Shown in pieces: positions 1 to 6,484 of a DNA stretch of 12,254 nt (position 1 is its first letter; every line of letters begins with the position of its first letter). The translations under genes and the position numbers were made by a program. Origin of the DNA: an uncultured Flavobacteriia bacterium (GTDB taxonomy: Bacteria; Bacteroidota; Bacteroidia; Flavobacteriales_D; Crocinitomicaceae); the NCBI GenBank assembly GCA_903930085.1, contig CAIYXD010000199.1, positions 1 through 12,254 on the forward strand, in the 5' to 3' direction. The notes beneath the pieces were generated by a model. The model was not told where the DNA came from and did no database searches. It saw only the letters and a program-made list of their open reading frames with translations.

Positions 1-459
1 CTTAGCTCCATTCGTTTTCAACAAATTGCGCTTCGACTGGAATATTCATTTAGAAAGCTTACAATTCAGCCAAATTATATTTTTACAGTCTCCATGGATC
101 CGTTAAAAATAACGCCGACACATCAATTTCAAACGCGTTTATTTTTAAAAGGCTACATTTTTAAGGCTAGAAAAATGCTAGCTTATATTGGAGTTGACTT
201 TGCGCTGCTTTCTTCTTTTCAGCGAATTGGGTACAGTTCGAATACAGGCGCTTTCCAATTGGATGAAATATCTGCCAACAACAATGGATATACAAATCTT
301 CACTTTTTTGCAGGTTTTCAAATTGAAGAATTTAAATTTTTCCTGAGAATGGAAAATATCGCTTACTTCTGGAATGATAAAAACAGTGAAATTGTCAAAA
401 AATATCCTTTGCAATCTAATCTACTTCGTGTTGGAATCACGTGGGATTTTTTTAATTAG
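1..459 (+). CDS. C-terminal part of an outer-membrane beta-barrel protein (putative porin family), 5' end outside window
   Basis: The reading frame is open from the first base of the window, so the ATG at 94 is internal and not the start. The 152 visible residues alternate polar and hydrophobic/aromatic positions as expected for transmembrane beta strands. The end, LLRVGITWDFFN, is the kind of aromatic-rich last strand that closes outer-membrane barrels. Segments such as FFLRMENIAYFWND and the closing strand resemble the C-terminus of the Bacteroidota 'putative porin' family (Porin_10), which I recognise from memory only. The role would be a passive channel in the outer membrane. The TAG stop is followed by a 421-base gap, so this is the last gene of its transcription unit. 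It could also be another barrel family such as a TonB-dependent receptor, but no TonB-receptor end motif is seen. Confidence 0.65.
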   Translation, partial: LSSIRFQQIALRLEYSFRKLTIQPNYIFTVSMDPLKITPTHQFQTRLFLKGYIFKARKMLAYIGVDFALLSSFQRIGYSSNTGAFQLDEISANNNGYTNLHFFAGFQIEEFKFFLRMENIAYFWNDKNSEIVKKYPLQSNLLRVGITWDFFN

Positions 460-571
460 AAATTGATTATTAATTTCTTTGCTATTTCCATAGTTTATAT
501 TTTATACTATCTAAAGAGTAGAATTTCCATGTATTATTCGTTCAAATAATGCGCAAATTATACAATAATGT

Positions 572-602
572 ACTTATAATCAATATTCTATAGATTATAA
601 GT
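572..602. repeat. Perfect 10-bp inverted repeat with 11-base loop
   Basis: ACTTATAATC (572-581) and GATTATAAGT (593-602) are exact reverse complements around an 11-base loop. The repeat lies 113 bases after the porin stop and 279 bases before fabG. It is not followed by a T-run on either strand, so it is not a standard intrinsic terminator. It could be an operator for a dimeric regulator or an RNA hairpin that protects the porin mRNA 3' end. Confidence 0.5.
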
Positions 603-676
603 TAGAAGACATTAGCTAGGGAATAAAGAAAAGTGGAAAGCTGAAAATTTTGTAAAACGGTACCTATTTAAACGTC

Positions 677-708
677 GAAAGGAGCAAAACAGGCGTTTCG
701 CTCCTTTC
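677..708. terminator. Two-part hairpin, possible terminator or RNA element
   Basis: GAAAGGAGC (677-685) pairs exactly with GCTCCTTTC (700-708). After a single A/C mismatch the helix continues with AAAC (687-690) pairing GTTT (695-698) around an AGGC tetraloop. That makes 13 base pairs with one mismatch, the most stable structure in the gap. No T-run follows on the plus strand (AAACCTAACC follows) or on the minus strand, so intrinsic termination is uncertain. The right arm CTCCTTTC copies the anti-Shine-Dalgarno end of Bacteroidota 16S rRNA, and the left arm is Shine-Dalgarno-like. Confidence 0.35.
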
Positions 709-880
709 AAACCTAACCTAACCTACCTTTTACAACTAAACCTGATTCAAAATTACAATTTTAGTTTTATTTCACCAAACTATATTTCAATTATTTTTAT
801 TTTTTTTATGTTACTTAAATTCTTTGGCTAAATCAAAATGAATTTTCTTGGCTTTCCTTATATTTACAAAAAATAAAAAT

Positions 881-1627
881 ATGGGATTATTAGATAACAA
901 AGTAGTTTTAATTACAGGAGCTTCCAGAGGAATTGGTAAATCAATAGCAGAAGAATGTTCAAAACAAGGCGCAAAAATAGCATTTACGTATTTATCTTCA
1001 GATGAGAAGGCGCGTGCACTTGAAGCGGAACTATCTGCAAATGGTGGAGTAGCAAAAGGTTTCAAAAGTGATGCTGCTAAGTTTGACGATGCCCAAAAAC
1101 TTGTAGATGATGTAGTTGCAGAATTCGGAACAATTGATGTTTTGGTAAATAATGCCGGAATTACAAGAGATACTTTATTAATGCGAATGACGGAAGAACA
1201 ATGGGACGATGTGATTAATACAAATTTAAAATCTGCTTTTAATTTGACGAAGGCTGTGCAGCGCCCAATGTTGAAAGCGAAAAGCGGTTCCATAATTAAT
1301 ATGTCTAGTGTTGTAGGAGTTAGCGGAAATGCCGGTCAATCAAATTACGCGGCTTCAAAAGCCGGGTTGATTGGTTTCACAAAGTCAATCGCACAAGAAT
1401 TAGGATCTAGAAATATTCGCTGCAATGCGATTGCGCCAGGATTTATCGAAACGGAAATGACGGATGCTTTGGATCCAAAGGTAGTGGAAGAATGGCGGAA
1501 ATCAATTCCATTGAGAAGAGGAGGAACTCCACAGGACGTTGCTAACCTGACTGTTTTTCTTGGTTCTGACATGTCAAACTACATTACCGGTCAAACGATT
1601 AATGTTTGCGGAGGAATGTTGATGTAA
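881..1627 (+). CDS. fabG: 3-oxoacyl-[acyl-carrier-protein] reductase FabG
   Basis: This short-chain dehydrogenase/reductase carries out the NADPH-dependent reduction of 3-oxoacyl-ACP to 3-hydroxyacyl-ACP in cytoplasmic type II fatty-acid synthesis. The protein has 248 residues, the usual FabG length. The nucleotide-binding motif TGASRGIG is at residues 12-19 and NNAG at 90-93. The catalytic set is Asn115, Ser143, Tyr156 and Lys160, with the expected 13-residue Ser-Tyr and 4-residue Tyr-Lys spacing. The C-terminal TGQTINVCGGMLM matches FabG endings. I chose the ATG at 881 (MGLLDNKVV...). The in-frame TTG at 848 would add 11 residues before the first beta strand that FabG proteins lack. A-rich sequence precedes the ATG, typical of Bacteroidota leaders. 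The fit to FabG is close, so another SDR reductase is unlikely. Confidence 0.95.
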   Translation: MGLLDNKVVLITGASRGIGKSIAEECSKQGAKIAFTYLSSDEKARALEAELSANGGVAKGFKSDAAKFDDAQKLVDDVVAEFGTIDVLVNNAGITRDTLLMRMTEEQWDDVINTNLKSAFNLTKAVQRPMLKAKSGSIINMSSVVGVSGNAGQSNYAASKAGLIGFTKSIAQELGSRNIRCNAIAPGFIETEMTDALDPKVVEEWRKSIPLRRGGTPQDVANLTVFLGSDMSNYITGQTINVCGGMLM

Positions 1628-1642
1628 TTCCTTTCAATTAAT

Positions 1643-2137
1643 TTGCTTTTAATATTAAATTCAATAGGTGATTCTGTGATCGGTTTAACGTGTACTTCAA
1701 CTCAATTTTGGATAAAAAAAACGAGTAATTTCTTTTTTTACCAAGCGGTTTTGCTTTTTACACTGTTATTTTTATTTAGTTGTACACAAAAAAAATCGTG
1801 TAAGGAGTGTGAAAAAGAGAACAAGTCTATCTCTGCTCAAAAAGAGCAGAAAGATCAAGGTGTTGACAAAAAGGATTTAAAGAGTTCTGTTTATTTAATA
1901 GAAAAAAAATATGGGGAACAATGGGATTTTTGCGCGTGTGTCCAAAAAGGAGATTCGGTCAATAAAGCCATTTTGAAACCAAATTTATCTGATAAACAAT
2001 TGCAGAAAGTATTAAACCGATTTGAATTTATAAATAAAAAATGCCAATCCTTTAAGATTCAGGATGCAAGCCGTTCACCTGAGCAAAGGGCAAGACACGA
2101 AAAGAAAGTGAAAGAATGCCTTGGAAGCATAAAATAA
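1643..2137 (+). CDS. Small cysteine-containing lipoprotein, function unknown, start uncertain
   Basis: This appears to be a lipoprotein: a hydrophobic run ends in a lipobox, LFSC, with the lipid-bearing cysteine at residue 47 counted from the TTG at 1643. After it come C53, C56, a C-x-C pair (C97, C99), C134 and C159. The mature part is lysine-rich and probably helical. The spacing from C99 to C134 (35 residues) and the local motifs KCQ and KEC recur in the next gene, so the two look like paralogues. No ATG precedes the signal peptide in this frame. Candidates are TTG 1643, GTG 1676, or a TTG at 1708 in another frame that would join this frame if the A8 tract at 1714-1721 had seven bases. The start shown is the longest option. 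The gene begins 15 bases after fabG and may be co-transcribed with it. I do not recognise a named family. Confidence 0.6.
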   Translation: MLLILNSIGDSVIGLTCTSTQFWIKKTSNFFFYQAVLLFTLLFLFSCTQKKSCKECEKENKSISAQKEQKDQGVDKKDLKSSVYLIEKKYGEQWDFCACVQKGDSVNKAILKPNLSDKQLQKVLNRFEFINKKCQSFKIQDASRSPEQRARHEKKVKECLGSIK

Positions 2138-2263
2138 CGGGAATTTGGAAGTATTAATGGGACCAATCGAGTGTAATTGTTAATAAAAAGAATAAAAAAA
2201 TTAATCTCGAAGGTATCGCTTTTGCTTTTTTACTATAAATTTAGTCGAATTTAAAAAAATACT

Positions 2264-2566
2264 ATGAAAAAAATAATCGTATCAGCAGCTGTATTGGCTG
2301 TTTTAGTCTTATCTTCTTGTGGGAAAAGTGAGGTTTGTTCTTGCGCAGAAACAGGACTTTCCATGATGAAAGAGGTAAAAGATTCCAAAATGGATCCAAC
2401 CAAAATGGAAGGGATTCAAACAAAATATAAGGCTGATTTGGAAAAATGCCAAAAAATGAATGAAGGAAAGTCAGAGAAAGAACTAAAAGCTCTGGAAACT
2501 GAAATGAAAGAATGCGACTCTTACAAAGAATTGGAAACTCTTTCTAAAGAAATGATGGGGCAATAA
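2264..2566 (+). CDS. Small cysteine-containing lipoprotein, paralogue of the preceding gene, function unknown
   Basis: The 100-residue product has a textbook lipoprotein signal: MKK, a hydrophobic core, then LSSC with the lipidated cysteine at residue 19. The mature 81 residues are charged, lysine- and glutamate-rich and probably all helical. They contain C25-x-C27, C62 in EKCQ and C84 in MKEC. The C27-C62 distance is 35 residues, identical to the matching distance in the upstream gene. The two proteins therefore share a compact four-cysteine domain that could form two disulfides in the periplasm or bind a ligand. The ATG at 2264 is supported by the signal peptide that starts at it. TAAATTTA at 2236-2243 is a possible -7 box, without a well-placed -33. 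A strong terminator lies 24 bases after the stop. No function can be assigned. Confidence 0.8.
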   Translation: MKKIIVSAAVLAVLVLSSCGKSEVCSCAETGLSMMKEVKDSKMDPTKMEGIQTKYKADLEKCQKMNEGKSEKELKALETEMKECDSYKELETLSKEMMGQ

Positions 2567-2589
2567 TTTTACCATACATTATATTACTT

Positions 2590-2618
2590 AAACAAGCGCT
2601 TCTCTCAGGCGCTTGTTT
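2590..2618 (+). terminator. Rho-independent terminator after the second lipoprotein gene
   Basis: AAACAAGCGC (2590-2599) pairs exactly with GCGCTTGTTT (2609-2618), giving a 10-bp stem with a 9-base loop, followed by one more T, then GTTT. It lies 24 bases after the stop at 2566 and 29 bases before the next ATG, so it ends the upstream unit. Confidence 0.8.
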
Positions 2619-2642
2619 TGTTTAAAATAAGTCGTAAATTAG
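2613..2642 (+). promoter_or_regulatory. Candidate promoter of the TonB-receptor unit, overlapping the terminator
   Basis: TTG at 2613-2615, 19 bases, then TAAATTAG at 2635-2642 fits the Bacteroidota -33/-7 pattern (TTG, about 19 bases, TAnnTTTG) with one mismatch in the -7 box. Transcription would start within a few bases of the ATG at 2647, giving a nearly leaderless mRNA. In such an AT-rich region this could be chance. Confidence 0.25.
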
Positions 2643-2646
2643 CATA

Positions 2647-2949
2647 ATGAAAAACGTACAATGGCTTTCATATCTTGTCTTATTTGGTTTCTTTGCGGTT
2701 TTAACACCTAGAAGTCTTTGGCACGATTGCGATGACCATAAAAAGATAGTATCACATAATACAGATGAAACGATTGCACAAGACGATTGTTTTGTATGTG
2801 AATACGATCTTGGAATCATAGAACAACCAACATTTGTAGTATTCCATTTTAATAAAATATCTTATCCGATTGCCAACGAGCTTCCGGTTAAAAACTACTT
2901 TCGATCCTCAATTGAATATTTCTCGCGGCGCGGTCCGCCAATGGCTTAA
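2647..2949 (+). CDS. Small exported or membrane-anchored protein with His/Cys clusters, first gene of the TonB-receptor unit
   Basis: This 100-residue protein has one hydrophobic segment at about residues 7-20, acting as signal peptide or membrane anchor. Directly after it comes a cluster of possible metal ligands: H26-x-C28-x-x-H31, with D27, D29 and D30, then H37. A C48-x-x-C51 pair follows (DDCFVCEYD). The C-terminus ends SRRGPPMA. I recall proteins of similar size, layout and RGPP-type end lying next to TonB-dependent receptors in other Bacteroidota, but know of no established function. The gene begins 29 bases after a terminator. The receptor gene starts 39 bases after its stop, so it leads that unit. 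The ligand pattern suggests periplasmic binding or handling of a metal such as zinc or copper. This is inference, and a disulfide role for CxxC is an alternative. Confidence 0.7.
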   Translation: MKNVQWLSYLVLFGFFAVLTPRSLWHDCDDHKKIVSHNTDETIAQDDCFVCEYDLGIIEQPTFVVFHFNKISYPIANELPVKNYFRSSIEYFSRRGPPMA

Positions 2950-2988
2950 TTTCTAAAAGTCCATTTATAAACCGTAATACATCCATTG

Positions 2989-5310
2989 ATGAAATTTATT
3001 ATTTCATGCGCAATGGTTTCTATATCTTGGTGTTTTTTAGCGCAAAATTGCGCATATACCATTAAAGGAACCGTGCGCGATAAGCATACGCTGGAAGTAA
3101 TTCCATTTGCGAAAATTCTTGTCGTAGAATTAGATAAAAATATCCTTACCGACAGTGTAGGAAATTTTCTACTTTCTAATTTGTGCGGTGGTAATCTAAC
3201 CTTAAAATGCATTCCGCACTTAGGTTGTGAACCAGTTGTTGTTTCCGTGTTGATTCCTAGAAGTGAGTCGATTAGCTTTTTTGTAGAGGCCCATGCTTTG
3301 GAACTGGATGAATATGTATTGGAAGCATTTCGGTTTAGACGAGAAAGTCAGGCAGGAATGACGTTGCCAACAAATGATCTTTCCATTTTAAAAGGAAATA
3401 CGCTTGGCGAACAATTAAGCAGAGTTCCTGGAGTAACTACAATGAATACAGGTTCCTCCATTGTCAAGCCAATAATTAATGGGATGCACAGTAATCGCTT
3501 GGTTATTGTAAACAATGGAATTCGACAAGAAGGCCAACAATGGGGAAGCGAACATGCGCCAGAGATTGATCCAAATCTGGCTGAAAATCTTGAAGTTATT
3601 CAAGGAGCCGCTGGATTGCAATATGGTCCGGATGCGATTGGAGGAGTTATTATTGTTTCTCCAGAACCGCTACAATTTGATAAAAAACTGCATGGATGGG
3701 CAAAGTTGGGTGGTAATACGAACGGAAAAGGCGCATTTTCTTCTCTCCTTCTCGCTAGTTCAACAGGGAAAAGCAAGAAATTTGCATACCGATTTCATGG
3801 AACGACGAAAACCAATGGGACGCAAAACACGCCTGATTATTTATTGAAGAATACTGCTTTGAATGAAATAAGTTATAGTGGAGCACTCGGTTATCAGCTG
3901 AAAAGATTAGAATTAGATGTTTTTTACAGCCGTTTCACAACTAATTTAGGCATTTTTTCAGGTTCTCACATTGGGAATTTAACGGATTTAAATAATGCAT
4001 TTACAGCAGAAAAACCAGCAGCTGTTGGCGTTTTTACCTATCAAATTGAAAATCCTAAGCAGCACATTGACCATCATTTGAGTAGGGTACAACTCGTTTT
4101 TAAATGGAATAAGAAAGTTCAAACAACTGCGGTTTATGGCTACCAGTACAACCTTCGGCAAGAGTACGATTTGCATAAAAGTTACTCTTCAACTCCTGAG
4201 AGTCTAAAACTTCCGGCTTTTGAATTGAATTTATGGACGAACACGTTCGATTTGAAAACAGAAATTAAACATTCTAAAAAGTGGATGAGCAATCTTGGAC
4301 TTTCTGGAATGAAGCAGAGCAATGCGTATTCTGGTCGATTTTTCATTCCAAATTTCAAAAAATCGCAAATCGGGATGTATTATACTGGGGAGATAGAGCG
4401 CGAGGAGTGGGCATTCGATTATGGTGTGCGTTTCGATCTTTCGGCTTTAGAAGTTTTTATGTATGAACAAGATAGTTTGATTCGTCCGACTAATCAATTT
4501 GCAAATGCCAGTTATTCCTTTGGCGTTTCAAAGTTTATTGGCCATCATTTCTTAACACGGTTTAATTTCGGCTCGGCTTGGCGTCCACCATCCATAAATG
4601 AATTATACAGCAATGGATTGCATCATGGCGCCGCAGCGATTGAAATTGGTGATCGAAAGATGAACAAGGAAATTGTTTACAATGCGCAACTGGGAATAGA
4701 ATACAAGTCAAATATTGCAAAACTAAATCTTTCTGTGTTTTACAATTATTTTGATGGTTATATCAATCTACAGCCAAGTTTTCCGCCAGTTCTAACAATT
4801 GTAGGTGCATTTCCTGTTTTTAATTACAGACAATCCAACGTGCAATTATATGGTTTAAATGGTCAAATGGATATTCCAATTACGAAATTTTTTACCTATA
4901 CCTTGCAGGGAAGCGCATTATTCGCAGATGATTTGACCTATAAAAAACCTGTTTTTGGAATTCCAGCAAACAGAATTACACAACGATTGCGGTTTACACT
5001 TCCCATAAAAAAAACAGCGTGGAAAACGTTTGTTGAGTTTGAAGCTTTGAATGTTTCCAAGCAAAAAAGAATGGATAATGAGGACGATTATGCTCCTGCA
5101 CCGGAAGGTTATTTTTTACTGAATGGACAGGTAGGATTATCCAAAAAAATGAAAGGTGAGCAGACAATGCAATTAGTTGTCGCTTGCCAAAATAGTACGA
5201 ATACGCGTTACCGGGATTATATGAATCGCTTCAGATATTTTGCAGATGATTTGGGCAGAAATTGGACAGTTAAATTATTGCTTCCAATACAATCGAATAA
5301 ATTAAAATAA
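2989..5310 (+). CDS. TonB-dependent outer-membrane receptor, possibly for a metal or metal complex
   Basis: This 773-residue outer-membrane receptor would import a scarce nutrient using TonB/ExbBD energy. A signal peptide covers about residues 1-20. A carboxypeptidase-regulatory-like beta domain follows at about 24-100 (IKGTVRD... start), then a TonB-box-like stretch around 105-112. The plug runs from about 125 to 226 and ends in QYGPDAIGGVIIV. The barrel fills the rest and ends with NRFRYFADDLGRNWTVKL, typical of the last strands. The plug motifs NGMHSNR (164-170) and QQWGSEHAPEIDP (183-195) recall zinc receptors of the ZnuD type. Histidines cluster in likely loops: H359, H362, H363, H396, H545 and H546. 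I prefer ATG 2989 to the adjacent TTG at 2986. The next gene starts 22 bases downstream. The family assignment is firm. The substrate is inferred. Confidence 0.93.
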   Translation: MKFIISCAMVSISWCFLAQNCAYTIKGTVRDKHTLEVIPFAKILVVELDKNILTDSVGNFLLSNLCGGNLTLKCIPHLGCEPVVVSVLIPRSESISFFVEAHALELDEYVLEAFRFRRESQAGMTLPTNDLSILKGNTLGEQLSRVPGVTTMNTGSSIVKPIINGMHSNRLVIVNNGIRQEGQQWGSEHAPEIDPNLAENLEVIQGAAGLQYGPDAIGGVIIVSPEPLQFDKKLHGWAKLGGNTNGKGAFSSLLLASSTGKSKKFAYRFHGTTKTNGTQNTPDYLLKNTALNEISYSGALGYQLKRLELDVFYSRFTTNLGIFSGSHIGNLTDLNNAFTAEKPAAVGVFTYQIENPKQHIDHHLSRVQLVFKWNKKVQTTAVYGYQYNLRQEYDLHKSYSSTPESLKLPAFELNLWTNTFDLKTEIKHSKKWMSNLGLSGMKQSNAYSGRFFIPNFKKSQIGMYYTGEIEREEWAFDYGVRFDLSALEVFMYEQDSLIRPTNQFANASYSFGVSKFIGHHFLTRFNFGSAWRPPSINELYSNGLHHGAAAIEIGDRKMNKEIVYNAQLGIEYKSNIAKLNLSVFYNYFDGYINLQPSFPPVLTIVGAFPVFNYRQSNVQLYGLNGQMDIPITKFFTYTLQGSALFADDLTYKKPVFGIPANRITQRLRFTLPIKKTAWKTFVEFEALNVSKQKRMDNEDDYAPAPEGYFLLNGQVGLSKKMKGEQTMQLVVACQNSTNTRYRDYMNRFRYFADDLGRNWTVKLLLPIQSNKLK

Positions 5311-5332
5311 CGAATAACTAAAATTAAAAAAG

Positions 5333-5890
5333 ATGAAAAAAATAGTAATTTTTATGGCATTGGTAGTAGTAGCATTTACAAGCTGCGAAAAAGATAAACA
5401 AAACGATATTCCTTTGCCACCGGTGCCGAATGAAGAAGAATTGATCACTACGTTTAAAGTTGAATTTACAGATGTGAATGGAGTTTTGCCAACTGTTTCT
5501 GCACTTTTTGTGGATGTTGACGGACCTGGCGGGAATAATCCAACAGCATTCGACACCATTCGTTTAAGTGCAAACGCAACGTATAATGCGGTTATTACCT
5601 TGTTAAATGAAAGCGTTTCGCCAGCAGATAATATAACAGTGGAAGTGCAAGAAGAAGGAGTTGACCATTTATTTTGCTTCGATATTTCATCTGGTTTGAA
5701 TCTGACAATTAACAAAACAGATTTGGATGCGAATAATTTGGCAATTGGAATTCTAAGCGAATGGGTAACTGGTTCCATTTCAACAGGAACAACGACAATT
5801 CGATTGAAACACCAGCCCGGAATTAAAACTGGTGCTTGTGAATTAGGAGATACAGATATTGAACTAAATTTTAGCACGGAATTAAATTAA
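5333..5890 (+). CDS. Lipoprotein partner of the TonB-dependent receptor
   Basis: The 185-residue product has a signal peptide ending in the lipobox FTSC with lipidated Cys18. The next residues, EKDKQND, are charged in the way of Bacteroidota surface-export signals, so the protein may sit on the outside of the outer membrane. It carries NEEELITTF (33-41), DVDGPGGNNP (61-70), LLNESVSPADNITVEV (90-105) and a closing IRLKHQPGIKTGAC plus GDTDIELNF. I recall this set from flavobacterial lipoproteins encoded beside TonB receptors, often labelled 'type 1 periplasmic binding fold superfamily'. The label is not evidence of function. A beta-rich fold is likely. Placed 22 bases after the receptor and followed by a strong terminator, it probably delivers or captures the receptor's substrate. 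C115 and C169 could form a disulfide. Confidence 0.8.
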   Translation: MKKIVIFMALVVVAFTSCEKDKQNDIPLPPVPNEEELITTFKVEFTDVNGVLPTVSALFVDVDGPGGNNPTAFDTIRLSANATYNAVITLLNESVSPADNITVEVQEEGVDHLFCFDISSGLNLTINKTDLDANNLAIGILSEWVTGSISTGTTTIRLKHQPGIKTGACELGDTDIELNFSTELN

Positions 5891-5908
5891 TCTGCAACGG
5901 TAACGCAC

Positions 5909-5942
5909 AAAAAAATCCTTTGAGAAATCAAAGGATTTTTTT
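5909..5942. terminator. Bidirectional rho-independent terminator
   Basis: The left arm 5909-5923 (A7, then TCCTTTGA) and the right arm 5928-5942 (TCAAAGGA, then T7) pair exactly over 15 bp around a GAAA tetraloop. The A-run and T-run make it work on both strands. It sits between the plus-strand lipoprotein gene and the convergent minus-strand FKBP gene. Confidence 0.93.
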
Positions 5943-5977
5943 ATTGACATTAATTTCCGACAGATAATTTTTTCAAA

Positions 5978-6484
5978 TTAATGCTGGTGTCCGCCTTCTC
6001 CATGAACGTGGCCATGGTCTAATTCGTCTTTAGAAGCATCCCGAATTCCAACGATATTTCCTTCGAAATGTAAATCTGTTCCGGCAAGCGGATGGTTAAA
6101 ATCCATTTTGATTAATTCGGGATTAATTTCTAGAATTCGCCCTCTTAATTGATTTCCTTCGCTATCTGACATTGGGATAAGTGCATCAACCACGAAATAT
6201 TCTTCATCAAAAACGCCTGCCTCATCTCTAAAAACATCCAACGGAATCATTGCAACTTGTTCTTCGTCTTTGGGACCATAAGCCATATTTGACTCAATGG
6301 AAAAAGCAAACGAATCACCAACCGTCTTACCTTGAATATTTTCTTCAAATTGTGGCAAAACGCCGCCAACACCAAATAAAAAAACCATAGGATTTTCGGT
6401 AGTCGTTTCTTCGATTGTTTCGCCTGTTTTGTGATTAGTGAGCTTATAGCTCAAAGAAACCACTGTGTTTTCTTGAATTGTCAT
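5978..6484 (-). CDS. SlyD-like FKBP-type peptidyl-prolyl cis-trans isomerase with His-rich tail
   Basis: This protein catalyses cis-trans isomerisation of prolyl bonds and acts as a folding helper, probably in the cytoplasm since no signal peptide is present. Its 168 residues show the SlyD layout. An N-terminal FKBP half includes VVSLSYKL, GVLPQFEENIQG and AYGPKDE (68-74). An insert-in-flap chaperone domain spans about 72-125. The closing FKBP strand carries DFNHPLAGTDLHFEG (128-142). The tail, DHGHVHGEGGHQH, has five histidines and could bind nickel, zinc or copper, as shown for the longer tail of E. coli SlyD. The ATG at 6484 is directly supported. The gene is convergent with the TonB-receptor unit and shares its terminator. 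The palindrome GTAAATTTAC at 6505-6514 could hold its -7 box. Assignment to the SlyD-like group is firm. Metal binding is inferred. Confidence 0.92.
   Translation of the reverse strand: MTIQENTVVSLSYKLTNHKTGETIEETTTENPMVFLFGVGGVLPQFEENIQGKTVGDSFAFSIESNMAYGPKDEEQVAMIPLDVFRDEAGVFDEEYFVVDALIPMSDSEGNQLRGRILEINPELIKMDFNHPLAGTDLHFEGNIVGIRDASKDELDHGHVHGEGGHQH

Larger units (their letters stand above)
460..880. other. 421-base non-coding gap with two hairpins
   Basis: No reading frame of useful length was found on either strand that is not a shadow of fabG. The gap contains a 10-bp AT-rich inverted repeat (572-602), a GC-richer hairpin (677-708) and three copies of ACCTA in tandem (711-725). TATATTTA at 859-866 is one base off the Bacteroidota -7 consensus TAnnTTTG and lies 14 bases before the fabG ATG, but no TTG lies at the expected distance upstream. 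It is therefore only a weak fabG promoter candidate. Confidence 0.5.

Noticed and set aside
94..96. ATG as start of the first gene
   Set aside because: The frame is open back to base 1 and the upstream codons keep the barrel-like character, so the gene begins outside the window.
711..725. ACCTA x3 as a CRISPR or telomere-like repeat
   Set aside because: Only three 5-base units with no spacers; too short for either.
811..1293. 160-codon minus-strand frame opposite fabG
   Set aside because: It lies antisense to the catalytic part of fabG and has no recognisable motif or start context.
3515..3847. 110-codon plus-strand frame inside the TonB receptor
   Set aside because: It is a frame shadow inside the conserved plug and barrel coding sequence, which continues without interruption.
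5302..5877. 191-codon minus-strand frame opposite the receptor-associated lipoprotein gene
   Set aside because: It runs antisense through a well-supported gene, shows no family motif, and has a Ser/Thr/Val-rich shadow composition.
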